Shown in pieces: positions 10,245 to 21,576 of a stretch of 64,000 bases of DNA (position 1 is the stretch's first letter; each line of letters opens with the position of its first letter). The notes under the pieces were generated by a model. The model saw only the letters and a program-made list of their open reading frames with translations. It was not told the DNA's origin and searched no databases. Location: the NCBI RefSeq assembly GCF_902459465.1, contig NC_047082.1, positions 1,302,001 through 1,366,000 on the forward strand. The letters run 5' to 3'. The position numbers and the translations under genes are program-made. The stretch comes from Asterias rubens. Lineage: Eukaryota; Echinodermata; Asteroidea; Forcipulatida; Asteriidae.

Positions 10245-11078
10245 ATGAAAAAGAAAAGGTCTAAAAGAAAAGGTAAACACATAGAGTTTTCTATGATAGG
10301 GAATATTGTTTCTCACATTGTTTTATACTATACAGCTCTCCATTGCTTGTTAATACCAAGGAAGTTTTCATGCTAACAATTATTTGGGGTAATTACCGAT
10401 AGTGTCCAGTGCATTTAAGGGAACACAATTTTGTTGAAATAAACTTTAACTAATGAACTTGTTTTATTCCTCTCAGATAGTGTGAACCACGTATGCAGAC
10501 AGCTCCAATCATTCCATTTATCAAGAAGACCGCTCTGGCACCAACAGCTCGATGTGTCCATCATGTACTATACAGGTGAGTTATACAACCGTAAGAGGGA
10601 AAAGGCAAATTTAGAAATTTAGCTGTGAGCCTGTAAGGGCCGGGATATTAAGTCCCTCATAGCATTCTAATGTATATTTAACATTACTGACATTGTGTAA
10701 TTAAGTTTAGTACTAGGAGCCAACTCTTGCCTAAACCCTTTCTCCCACCCTCTTGCCCCGAATGAGGTTGAAAAATGCATAATGTGAGGTTTGATACATT
10801 GAAAGCCCCCCCCCCCCCCCCGGAATTTTTTTTGCCCCTTTGTATTCAAGCCCCCCCCCCCCCGGAAATGTCTTTGCCCCTTTGTATTCAAGCCCCCCCC
10901 CCCCCCGGAAATGTCTTTGCCCCTTTGTATTCAAGCCCCCCCCCCCATAAAAAAAAATGTATTTTTACACCATTCCAAAAGAGATACAGTTTCTTGACAA
11001 TCATGAACACCATTGACTATGGTTTGTTTATTCTTTCCTCGTGTAGTTTGTGATGAACCAACTGCAAGGTGGTATTAA
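10245..11078 (+). CDS. Candidate spliced small ORF, 52 residues
   Basis: Joining exons 10245-10272, 10477-10575 and 11047-11078 keeps one frame open from ATG to TAA (phases G|AT and G|TT fit), giving 52 residues that start MKKKRSKRK and end TARWY. The basic start resembles a nuclear localisation signal but could be chance. No family is recognised. An upstream short ORF (Met-Val-Arg-Lys-Leu-stop) overlaps the start region. The consistent frame over three exons is the only coding evidence, and for a 156-nt ORF that is weak. Confidence 0.22.
10305..10425 (-). mobile_element. MITE family M1, terminal fragment
   Basis: This matches one end of the 3373-3711 element in reverse orientation: 'cacattgttttatactat', 'agctctccattgcttgtta', ending 'accgatagtgtccagtgc'. 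The other end is missing. It sits between exons 2 and 3 of the candidate transcript. Confidence 0.6.
10800..10950 (+). repeat. C-tract tandem repeat, about 45-bp unit
   Basis: Four C14-C18 tracts are separated by near-identical spacers containing 'gcccctttgtattcaag' and 'ggaaatgtcttt'. The regular spacing shows tandem duplication. The complementary G-tracts are strong quadruplex candidates. It is located in the third intron of the candidate transcript. Confidence 0.8.
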
Positions 11079-11249
11079 CAACTGCATCTCCTGAAGGACT
11101 GATTGTCACCCACGAAGTAGCACCAAAGTTAACAGTGTCAGTTCGTAAGTAAGGCCTGAATGAACGAAGCAAGGACTGAATGAACGAACCCATGGAGATT
11201 CAAGCTCTACTTAATGGAGCGCTGAAAATGTGTGCTTATGGTTTTATCA

Positions 11250-14130
11250 AAATTTGCCTAAAAATGTGTAAAAGGCTTTAGCTTTATGGGTGTTTTTTTC
11301 TATTTTTTTCTCTAAAATTTGGGCAAGGCCCTTATGGTTTATCAAATTCTGGCTGAAAATGTGTGCAAGCCTTATGGTTTTATCAAATTTTGCCTGAAAA
11401 CGTGGTTTTATCAAATTTTGCCTGAAAATGTGGCTTCATCAAATTTTGCCTGAAAATGTGGCTTTATCAAATTTTGGCTGAAAATGTGTGCCAGGCCTTA
11501 TGATTTTATCAAATTTTGCCTGAAAATGTGGCTTTATTAAATTTGCCTGAAAATGTGGGCAAGGCTATATATATAGCCTTGTGGTTTATCAAATTTGCCT
11601 GAAAATGTTTGCAAGGCTATATATAGCCTTATGGTTTTATCAAATTTTGCCTAAAAATGTGGCTTTATCAAATTTGCCTGAAAATGTGGGCAAGGCTATA
11701 TTATGATTTTATCAAACTTTGCCTAAAAATGTGGCTTTATCAAATTTGCCTGAAAATGTTTGCAAGGCTTTAGCCTTGTGGTTTTATCAAATTTTGGCTG
11801 AAAATGTGGTTTTTGCCTGAAATGTAGGCAAGGCTATAGCCTTATGGTTTTATCAAATTTTGCTTGAAAATGCTTGCAAGGCTATATATATAGCCTTTTG
11901 ATTTTATCAAATTTTGCCTAAAAATGTGGCTTTATCAAATTTGCCTGAAAATGTTTGCAAGGCTATAGCCTTATGGTTTTATCAAATTTTGCTTGAAAAT
12001 GGTTGCAAGGCTATAGCCTTATGGTTTTATCAAATTTTGCTTGAAAATGGTTGCAAGGCTATAGCATTATGGTTTTATCAAATTTGCCTGAAAATGTTTG
12101 CAAGGCTATAGCCTTATGGTTTTATCAAATTTTGCTTGAAAATGGTTGCAATGGTTTTTGCCTGAAAATGTAGGCAAGGCTATAGCCTTATGGTTTTATC
12201 AAACTTTGCTTGAAAATGGTTGCAAGGCTATAATAGCCTTATGGTTTTATCAAATTTTGCCTCAAAATGGTTGCAAGGCTATAGCCTTATGGTTTTTGCC
12301 TGAAAATGTAGGCAAGGCTATAGCCTTATGGTTTTATCAAATTTTGCTTGAAAATGGTTGCAAGGCTATAGCCTTATGGTTTTTGCCTGAAAATGTAGGC
12401 AAGGCTATAGCCTTATGGTTTTATCAAATTTTGCTTGAAAATGGTTGCAAGGCTATAGCCTTATGATTTTATCAAACTTTGCCTAAAAATGTGGCTTTAT
12501 CAAATTTGCCTGAAAATGTTTGCAAGGCTATAGCCTTATGGTTTTATCAAATTTTGCTTGAAAATGGTTGCAAGGCTATAGCCTTATGGTTTTATCAAAT
12601 TTTGCTTGAAAATGGTTGCAAGGCTATAGCATTATGGTTTTATCAAATTTGCCTGAAAATGTTTGCAAGGCCTTATGGTTTTATCAAATTTTGCTTGAAA
12701 ATGGTTGCAATGGTTTTTGCCTGAAAATGTAGGCAAGGCTATAGCCTTATGGTTTTATCAAACTTTGCTTGAAAATGGTTGCAAGGCTATAATAGCCTTA
12801 TGGTTTTATCAAATTTTGCCTCAAAATGGTTGCAAGGCTATAGCCTTATGGTTTTTGCCTGAAAATGTAGGCAAGGCTATAGCCTTATGGTTTTATCGAA
12901 TTTTGCTTGAAAATGGTTGCAAGGCTATAGCCTTATGGTTTTTGCCTGAAAATGTAGGCAAGGCTATAGCCTTATGATTTTATCAAACTTTGCCTAAAAA
13001 TGTGGCTTTATCAAATTTGCCTGAAAATGTTGGCAAGGCTATAGCCTTATGGTTTTATCAAATTGTGCTTGAAAATGGTTGCAAGGCTATAGCCTTATGG
13101 TTTTATCAAATTTTGCTTGAAAATGGTTGCAAGGCGCATAGCCTTATGGTTTTATCAAATTTTGCTTGAAAATGGTTGCAAGGCTTTAGCCTTATGGTTT
13201 TATCAAATTTTGCTTGAAAATGGTTGCAAGGCTATAGCCTTATGGTTTTATCAAATTTTGCTTGAAAATGGTTGCAAGGCTATAGCCTTATGGTTTTATC
13301 AAATTTTGCTTGAAAATGGTTGCAAGGCTTTAGCCTTATGGTTTTATCAAATTTTGCTTGAAAATGGTTGCAAGGCTATAGCCTTATGGTTTTATCAAAT
13401 TTTGCTTGAAAATGGTTGCAAGGCTATAATAGCCTTATGGTTTTATCAAATTTTGCTTGAAAATGGTTGCAAGGCTATATAGCCTTATGGTTTTATCAAA
13501 TTTTGCTTGAAAATGGTTGCAAGGCTTTAGCCTTATGGTTTTATCAAATTTTGCTTGAAAATGGTTGCAAGGGTTATAGCCTTATGGTTTTATCAAATTT
13601 TGCTTGAAAATGGTTGCAAGGCTATAGCCTTATGGTTTTATCAAATTTTGCTTGAAAATGGTTGCAAGGCTATAGCCTTATGGTTTTATCAAATTTTGCT
13701 TGAAAATGGTTGCAAGGCTATATAATAGCCTTATGGTTTTTGCCTGAAAATGTAGGCAAGGCTATAGTCTTATGGTTTTATCAAATTTTGCTTGAAAATG
13801 GTTGCAAGGCCTTATGGTTTTATCAAATTTTGCTTGAAAATGGTTGCAAGGCTATAGCCTTATGATTTTATCAAACTCTGCCTAAAAATGTGGCTTTATC
13901 AAATTTGCCTGAAAATGTTTGCAAGGCTTATAGCCTTATGGGTTTTGCTTGAAAATGGTTGCAAGGCTATAGCCTTATGGTTTTATCAAATTTTGCTTGA
14001 AAATGGTTGCAAGGCTATAGCCTTGTGGTTTTATCAAATTTTGCTTGAAAATTGTTGCAAGGCTATATTAGCCTTATGGTTTTATCAAACTTTGCTTCAA
14101 AATGGTTGCAAGGCTATAGCCTTGAGGGTT
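11250..14130 (+). repeat. Minisatellite, about 48-bp unit with palindromic core
   Basis: Roughly 55-60 units contain 'ttttatcaaattttgcttg', 'aaaatggttgcaagg' and the perfect palindrome AAGGCTATAGCCTT. Units at 11250-11900 are diverged and irregular ('gcctgaaaatgtg' types); those at 13050-13860 are the most homogeneous. A higher-order block is duplicated: the segment starting near 11914 recurs about 565 bp later, near 12479. Long ORFs across it follow from unit lengths near multiples of three and are not genes. Confidence 0.95.
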
Positions 14131-14389
14131 TAAATATTTTAAGTTTGGTATTGTGTGTACGAAAATAAAGGCTACTTTTAGGGGTGAATCAATTTAAATT
14201 TTGGTTGCCCTAAAGTTGCAGACTAATATCTCATTATTACTCGAGTCGTCTACTTGGCCGCCATATTTGAACACAGTGCAGCAATGGGTGTGTATTATTT
14301 TTACACCTAATTTCATATGCGCACAAAAATACTTAGCTAAAAGCGACATTATACATACCCAATTGCATTGTAGTTAAACATGGTGGCCT

Positions 14390-14490
14390 GAGGGTCCATC
14401 TTAACCCGATGGAACCCACCTCCACACTGTAGGGGGGGCTAACATTGGTCCTTATAGTGTGAGGGTGGGTTCCATCGGGATAAGATGGGC
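14390..14490. repeat. Inverted repeat (long hairpin)
   Basis: The arm from about 14391 (containing 'ccatcttaacccgatggaac' and 'ccacctccacact') is complementary to the arm ending about 14491 ('agtgtgagggtgggttccat', 'cgggataagatggg'), with a short loop. It separates the 48-bp array from the following inverted arm. A G13 run follows at about 14508-14520. Confidence 0.8.
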
Positions 14491-14574
14491 CTTCCATATT
14501 TGAATTGGGGGGGGGGGGGGGAGGTTGATGCAAATAAAACGCAAGTTACAAGGAGAGTTCTGTTCAATTTTTTA

Positions 14575-15025
14575 TTGAAAATTTTGGCCAAAAAAAAAGC
14601 AGAGTCGTGCAAACACCTGTGCCTGTCGGTGGACCCCCTCGGCCACCTGGAACTTATGATGATCTACAGGTCTAAAGTGCAATGGTTGATATGTTCTCTG
14701 TTCAGTGAAGTTCAATTGGATGCGCTACTAGTGGTTTGTAACATCGATGTACTGTCTTACAAATCTAACAAGCTAGACGCAATTTAGCGCTTTGTTTTAG
14801 ACGCAGGAGTGCTGAGCAGAAAGTAGTTGTTGCTTGCTTAAATGAAATGGTGCCCTCAAGAGTGCTTAGGATTTCACCGATTGTGGTTTCGCAACCAAGC
14901 TGCACTGGTGGTGCCAAGAGGTGTCGACGCTTGTTCCAATGGGATCCTAACTCGACGGATGTTGACAACTTCTATCCAGATGATGGTGTGCTGGTCGGAG
15001 AAACGGGTTCTTTAATGGGCAGTAA
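14575..15025 (+). repeat. Inverted arm A flanking the 56-bp satellite
   Basis: The stretch is homologous, in opposite orientation, to 17900-18412. Shared blocks include 'tgcaaacacctgtgcctgt', 'ggtggaccccctcgg', 'tatgttctctgttca', 'tgaagttcaatt' and, further in, 'gatgtt/gatgag' and 'ggagaaac'. Translations of both arms share CKHLCL.VDPLG.LE, CSLF.EVQLDA and GAKRC, but differences fall at all codon positions, so coding function is not supported. Substitutions are frequent; this is an old pair. Confidence 0.75.
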
Positions 15026-15279
15026 TTTTGTTACCAATTGTGTGTAAAGCAAGTTGCAAAAATTCTTCAGAAAAGCGCTGACGTATTATCACAAACGTCA
15101 CAAATTTGTTCAAAACTTTGAGCATGATAAGTAGTGATGTTTTCTCACTGCATGTTTGCCAATAAATGATACTGGAGATGACATTGGATCAATATTGAGT
15201 CTACCATCCTTAAACAAAACTGACATTTACCAAATGTTTCAACAGGGCTAAGATTAATCGTGATAAATACACCACTTCA

Positions 15280-17795
15280 AGACAGTATTCAAAACACAGT
15301 TGAAAGTGTTGAGAATACACAAGACCAGGGTAACTATGGGTAAATTCAAAACACAATGAAAGTGTTGAGAATACGCAAGACAAGGGTAACTATGGGTAAA
15401 TTCAAAACACAATGAAAGTGTTGAGAATACGCAAGACCAGGGTAACTATGGGTAAATTCAAAACACAATGAAAGTGTTGAGAATACGCAAGACCAGGGGA
15501 ACTATGGGTAAATTCAAAACACAATGAAAGTGTTGAGAATACGCAAGACAAGGGTAACTATGGGTAAATTCAAAACACAATGAAAGTGTTGAGAATACAC
15601 AAGACCAGGGGAACTATGGGTAAATTCAAAACACAATAAAAGTGTTGAGAATACGCAAGACCAGGGGAACTATGGGTAAATTCAAAACACAATGAAAGTG
15701 TTGAGAATACGCAAGACAAGGGTAACTATGGGTAAATTCAAAACACAATGAAAGTGTTGAGAATACACAAGACCAGGGGAACTATGGGTAAATTCAAAAC
15801 ACAATAAAAGTGTTGAGAATACGCAAGACCAGGGGAACTATGGGTAAATTCAAAACACAATGAAAGTGTTGAGAATACGCAAGACCAGGGTAACTATGGG
15901 TAAATTCAAAACACAATGAAAGTGTTGAGAATACGCAAGACCAGGGGAACTATGGGTAAATTCAAAACACAATGAAAGTGTTGAGAATACGCAAGACAAG
16001 GGTAACTATGGGTAAATTCAAAACACAATGAAAGTGTTGAGAATACACAAGACCAGGGGAACTATGGGTAAATTCAAAACACAATAAAAGTGTTGAGAAT
16101 ACGCAAGACCAGGGGAACTATGGGTAAATTCAAAACACAATGAAAGTGTTGAGAATACGCAAGACAAGGGTAACTATGGGTAAATTCAAAACACAATGAA
16201 AGTGTTGAGAATACACAAGACCAGGGGAACTATGGGTAAATTCAAAACACAATAAAAGTGTTGAGAATACGCAAGACCAGGGGAACTATGGGTAAATTCA
16301 AAACACAATGAAAGTGTTGAGAATACGCAAGACCAGGGTAACTATGGGTAAATTCAAAACACAATAAAAGTGTTGAGAATACGCAAGACCAGGGGAACTA
16401 TGGGTAAATTCAAAACACAATGAAAGTGTTGAGAATACGCAAGACCAGGGGAACTATGGGTAAATTCAAAACACAATGAAAGTGTTGAGAATACACAAGA
16501 CCAGGGTAACTATGGGTAAATTCAAAACACAATGAAAGTGTTGAGAATACGCAAGACCAGGGTAACTATGGGTAAATTTAAAACACAATGAAAGTGTTAA
16601 GAATACGCAAGACCAGGGGAACTATGGGTAAATTCAAAACACAATGAAAGTGTTGAGAATACGCAAGACCAAGGGAACTATGGGTAAATTCAAAACACAA
16701 TGAAAGTGTTGAGAATACGCAAGACCAGGGGCAACTATGGGTAAATTCAAAACACAATGAAAGTGTTGAGAATACGCAAGACAAGGGTAACTATGGGTAA
16801 ATTCAAAACACAATGAAAGTGTTGAGAATACGCAAGACCAGGGGCAACTATTTGTAAATTCAAAACACAATGAAAGTGTTGAGAATACGCAAGACCAAGG
16901 GAACTATGGGTAAATTCAAAACACAATGAAAGTGTTGAGAATACGCAAGACCAGGGGCAACTATTTGTAAATTCAAAACACAATGAAAGTGTTGAGAATA
17001 CGCAAGACCAGGGGCAACTATGGGTAAATTCAAAACACAATAAAAGTGTTGAGAATACGCAAGACCAGGGGAACTATGGGTAAATTCAAAACACAATGAA
17101 AGTGTTGAGAATACGCAAGACCAGGGGAACTTTGGGTAAATTCAAAACACAATGAAAGTGTTGAGAATTTGCAAGACCAGGGGAACTATGGGTAAATTCA
17201 AAACACAATGAAAGTGTTGAGAATACGCAAGACCAAGGGAACTATGGGTAAATTCAAAACACAATGAAAGTGTTGAGAATACGCAAGACCAGGGGCAACT
17301 ATTTGTAAATTCAAAACACAATGAAAGTGTTGAGAATACGCAAGACCAGGGGCAACTATGGGTAAATTCAAAACACAATAAAAGTGTTGAGAATACGCAA
17401 GACCAAGGGAACTATGGGTCAATTCAAAACACAATGAAAGTGTTGAGAATACGCAAGACCAGGGGCAACTATTTGTAAATTCAAAACACAATGAAAGTGT
17501 TGAGAATACGCAAGACCAGGGGCAACTATGGGTAAATTCAAAACACAATAAAAGTGTTGAGAATACGCAAGACCAGGGGAACTATGGGTAAATTCAAAAC
17601 ACAATGAAAGTGTTGAGAATACGCAAGACCAGGGGAACTTTGGGTAAATTCAAAACACAATGAAAGTGTTGAGAATTTGCAAGACCAGGGGAACTATGGG
17701 TAAATTCAAAACACAATGAAAGTGTTGAGAATACAGACCAGGTTAACTCTTGGTAAATTCAAAACACAATGAAAGTGTTGAGAATACGCAACCCT
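15280..17795 (+). repeat. Satellite-like array, 56-bp unit
   Basis: About 45 units carry 'gggtaaattcaaaacacaat', 'gaaagtgttgagaatacgca' and 'agaccaggggaacta'. Variants (gacaaggg, acacaag, aataaaag, ggggcaacta, atttgtaaa) recur in fixed orders, so the array grew by multi-unit duplications. Each unit splits into two related halves of about 28 bp. The central units are highly uniform, showing recent homogenisation. Minus-strand ORFs through it are artefacts of the 56/57-bp period. Confidence 0.97.
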
Positions 17796-17899
17796 TGACC
17801 TCTTCTTAAAACCAAGCAATCCAAAACATCTACAAATTATAGGAATCCAATGTCATCTTTGGTATCAAAAGGCAATAGAATGAGTGTTCTTACTCGATA

Positions 17900-18412
17900 T
17901 TTTTTATGTTAAGTGGCATGACCAAGCAGAACATGTTTCTCCAGCCATCATATCATCAACTGAATAGAAGTCCTCATCATCCACCAAGTCCAGATTCCAT
18001 TGGCTCAAGCCAAGACATCTTTTGGCACCTTTGTTGATCTCAAAAGATCCCCAGCACAAACCTGTTTACTAGAGAACAAAAGAGTGACGTGACCAACAAA
18101 AGGCTAAATAATAAGGGGCCCTCATCCCGACGTCTTGAGAGATCTTGCCGAACCAAACGTTTTAGGGACCAACCACTACTTTCCAGCTCGAAATGCGCTA
18201 GTATGTATGCATCCAAAAATAGCCACGCTCTAGCTCATCAAATTTGTAAGGCGGTACACCAGTGAAACAAAACACTAGTGGTGCATCTAATTGAACTTCA
18301 GTGAACAGAGAACATACCTTCCATTGCACCCAGACCAACAAGACCAACACTTGTTCCAGGCAGCCGAGGGGGTCCACCAACAGGCACAGGTGTTTGCACA
18401 ACTCTGCGAGTT
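17900..18412 (-). repeat. Inverted arm B flanking the 56-bp satellite
   Basis: This is the counterpart of 14575-15025, reading toward the array on the minus strand. The pair therefore brackets the 56-bp array like long terminal inverted repeats. Sequence between the array and the arm (17795-17900) is unique here. Confidence 0.75.
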
Positions 18413-18599
18413 TTTCATGGGTTTGGATGAGGCCCTAACATACATGAAATACTCATCCAAATGAGCTGCTCCTACACAATAATTCCAAAAGATATTTCTG
18501 TGGTTTTACCTTGAACTCTGAAAAATATTCTCAATATCTTTCAGAGCTAAAACCCTAATGAAAAAAATACAACAAGTAAGGGAATTTTATCATTGTATT

Positions 18600-18850
18600 T
18601 GATAGAAATTTCCATATCTCTGCAAGATACTGAGATTTCCATAATTTTGCTCAATTTCTGACAAACGTCCGAAAATAACTTGCCTGGTAAGAAATATCAT
18701 ACTTTTTAAAATATTTATTTTGATTTATAAAAAAATATAAAAATTATCGACCCCTTTTTTTGATAGAAAAGTCCATATCTCTGCAAGATACTGAGATTTC
18801 TATTATTTTGTGTTTACGTTTGCCCAACTTCTGAAATGATGAATTTGCTT
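18600..18850 (+). repeat. Direct repeat, two copies about 160 bp apart
   Basis: The block 'ccatatctctgcaagatact' followed by 'gagattt' occurs at about 18612 and 18773, with diverged flanks, the rest being AT-rich. No gene is seen from 18412 to 19200. Confidence 0.7.
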
Positions 18851-19204
18851 GTGAGAAAAATCATTATTTTAATTAAAACAACTCTTTATCATGGTCTCAT
18901 TATTTGGTAGGAGCAACTCATGTTTAAACTAACTACATTAAAAAAACTACACAAAGACATATGATTCAGTAATAAGGGCGATAAGGGTTTTCTCTCAATT
19001 CTTAGCAGTTAAAATTTCTGCAAAGAAAAATTAAAATTTCTCTGAACAGTTTCAATCAAGAGTGCTCTCTGACTGGGAAAACTGTTTCCCAAGAAGACAA
19101 TCAGAGTGCCCTGATTATCTGCAAGGGAAAATTTGTCTTTGATTTTCTAAGAATTTTGATCAACTTAGTAAGTATTGGAATCTGAATCATACATCTTTGT
19201 GCGG

Positions 19205-20560
19205 ATAAGGGATGGATCTTGGGACATAAGGGGAATGTCTTAGTGATTCACCACACAGGGGTAAGTGTGGATAAATCTAAACATAAGTCAAAGTGGTTAT
19301 TTTCACCATACAAGGGGTAGTATGGATAGTTCACCACACAGATAAAGTATGAGTAGTTCACAACACAAGGAGAAGTGTCATTTACCACAGTGTAAAGAAT
19401 AGGTTGACCACCACACAAAGGAAAGTGTGAGTAGTTAACCACACAAGATTATTGGCACACCCCTGAAACATTAACTATAACTAACTAGACTAATTGTTAC
19501 TTTGACTCCTAAGAATAAATACTTTCATAGACACTTACTTATTCAGGCACTCTGATACAAAAAGAGGACACTTCAAAGCACAGCAAGACTTTGAAGTATG
19601 GGTAAATCATCACACAGAGGAAGTATGAGTGATTCGCTACACCAGGGGGGTGTTTAGATGATTCAAAGGAAGTTTGAGTGTAAACATTTTATCACAATCA
19701 AGGGAAATATGAGTAGATGCCCATTCAGAAGGGATCAAGAATATATAACACAAGTGGAAGTGTTGGTGACTTTACTGTGAAGGAATTATGGGTAGTTCAC
19801 CACACAGAAGTGTTGATAACTCACCATAGAAGGGAAGCATTGATAATTTATCACACATGTGAAAGTGTTGATAACTCATCATAAAAGGAAAGCATTGATG
19901 TTTTATCACACATGTGAAAGTGTTGATAACTCACCATAAAAGGAGGCATAGATAATTTATCACACATGTGAAAGTGTTGATAACTCACCATAAAAGGAAA
20001 GCATTGATGTTTTATCACACTTGTGAAAGTGTTGATAACTCACCATAAAAGGAGGCATAGATAATTTATCACACTTGTGAAAGTGTTGATAACTCACCAT
20101 AAAAGGTAATACTGATAATTTATCACACATGTAAAAGTGTTGATAACTCATCACAAAAGGTAATACTGATAATTTATCACACATGTGAAAGTGTTGATAA
20201 CTCACCATAAAAGGAGGCATTGATAATTTATCACACATGTAAAAGTGTTGATAACTCATCACAAAAGGTAATACTGATAATTTATCACACATGTGAAAGT
20301 GTTGATAACTCACCATAAAAGGAAAGCATTGATAATTTATCACACATGTAAAAGTGTTGATAACTCATCACAAAAGGTAATACTGATAATTTATCACATT
20401 TGTGAAAGTGTTGATAACTCACCATAAAAGGTAATACTGATAATTTATCACACATGTCAAAGTGTTGATAACTCATCACAAAAGGTAATACTGATAATTT
20501 ATCACACATGTGAAAGTGTTGATAACTCATCATAAACGGAAAGCAATGGTGATTCATCAC
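19205..20560 (+). repeat. Minisatellite, 54-bp unit (diverged start, homogeneous end)
   Basis: At 19205-19840 units are irregular ('agttcaccacac', 'aggggaagtgtgg'). From 19840 to 20545 about 13 units of 54 bp repeat 'agtgttgataactcaccata' / 'aaagg' / 'ttgataatttatcacacatg'. Each unit is a dimer of related 27-bp halves. An unrelated stretch interrupts near 19450-19590. The unit length divides by three, so ORFs on the minus strand are spurious. Confidence 0.93.
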
Positions 20561-20644
20561 ATGAGCGAAGTATTGTGAATCACCAGGTATTGGCATACAC
20601 CTGAAATGTTATGAACAACTAAATACACCTTAGATGAAATGTCA

Positions 20645-20905
20645 AATTTTCTTTGACACCTAACAAACCTATTTAGACAATAAAGTGTCACCTATTTCAG
20701 TCTTGCGACTCTTTATTTCGGCAAAAAAAAAAAAAAAAGTATTTCCAGAAACAGGCACAGCAAGATTTTGTACTGTTTTTTTTTCTTCTTTGACACCAAA
20801 TGCAACTATTTAGACACTAAAGTGTCACCTACTTCACACATGCAACTCTGTATTTTGACAAGTTTGGTATTTCCAGAAACAGGCACAGCAAGTTTTTGTA
20901 CTGTG
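20645..20905 (+). repeat. Direct duplication, about 130 bp
   Basis: Two copies share 'ctatttagaca', 'taaagtgtcacct' and 'tttccagaaacaggcacagc', one starting near 20650 and one near 20790, split by an A16 tract in the first. The next 250 bases hold a short hairpin-like GC segment near 20950-21050 and no gene. Confidence 0.75.
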
Positions 20906-21169
20906 TTCTTCAATTTTTAATGGCTGGGGAAACCAAAACCCCAAAAGTCAGCTGATCAGCTGAAAAGTTGCATGGCTGCTAATTGCTGATATATGAGATG
21001 GGCGAAAACCTCCCTAAAAGGAGGGAAAATTCCCATGCCGGCTCCACTATATGGCAACCAAGTTTGTCAACTCCATACATCAGCACACCTAAATTGAATA
21101 ACCTAAATGAATAGTGAGAGAAATATAACTACATACAACTATCAATTCATATCAATTTGGAATTTTGAT

Positions 21170-21475
21170 TTGAATGATTCACCACACAAGGAAAGTATAA
21201 GTGATTCACCATGGATAAATATAGGTAGATCACCACACAAGGAAAGTATGAATGATTCACCATCGGTAAATATAGGTAGATCACCACACAAGGAAAGTAT
21301 GAATGATTCACCATCGGTAAATATAGGTAGATCACCACACAAGGAAAGTATGAATGATTCACCATCGGTAAATATAGGTAGATCACCACACAAGGAAAGT
21401 ATGAATGATTCACCATGGGTAAATATAGGTAAATCACCACACAAGGAAAGTATGAATGAATCACCACTCAGGATG
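21170..21475 (+). repeat. Minisatellite, 51-bp unit
   Basis: Five to six nearly identical units repeat 'agatcaccacacaaggaaag' and 'tatgaatgattcaccatcgg'. The unit is related to the 54-bp family upstream (shared 'tcaccacacaagg' and 'gattcacc'). Because 51 is a multiple of three, open frames of about 110 residues run on both strands; they simply mirror the repeat. Confidence 0.93.
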
Positions 21476-21576
21476 TGCACGTATTAATCTTGCAGACAAT
21501 GATGCTCGTTAAGAAAAGCCTTCATTGTCTTGTTAAAAATACATTAAACCTTCAGATCCATCCCAGATACAAGTAG

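Larger units (their letters stand above)
8890..11144 (+). ncRNA. Candidate spliced transcript, four exons
   Basis: Splice signals define a plausible plus-strand transcript: exon 1 ending at 8977 (CAG|GTGAGT), exon 2 at 10157-10272 (TTATAG| ... AAG|GTAAAC), exon 3 at 10477-10575 (TCTCAG| ... CAG|GTGAGT) and exon 4 at 11047-11144 (GTGTAG| ... TTC|GTAAGT). The first exon lies in a CpG-containing stretch after a TG/CG-rich segment, as at a promoter. No conserved protein is recognisable. It could be a long non-coding RNA, the 5' end of a larger gene, or host of the short ORF at 10245-11078. Exon 1's start is unknown. Confidence 0.35.

Noticed and set aside
11914-13482. Long plus-strand ORFs with ALWFYQILLENGCK repeats
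   Set aside because: They translate the 48-51-bp tandem repeat; open frames arise from the period, and neighbouring units break the frame.
16578-17604. Minus-strand ORFs with CVFSTLSLCFEFTHS repeats
   Set aside because: These are translations of the 56/57-bp satellite in shifting frames, with no start context or splice signals.
15280-17795. Regular repeats reminiscent of a CRISPR array
   Set aside because: There are no unique spacers: the whole 56-bp unit repeats. Context is a spliced animal genome. It is a minisatellite.
21107-21487. ORFs of 106-126 residues on both strands with SPHKESMNDSPS repeats
   Set aside because: The 51-bp unit is a multiple of three, so both strands stay open by chance; no homology is recognised.
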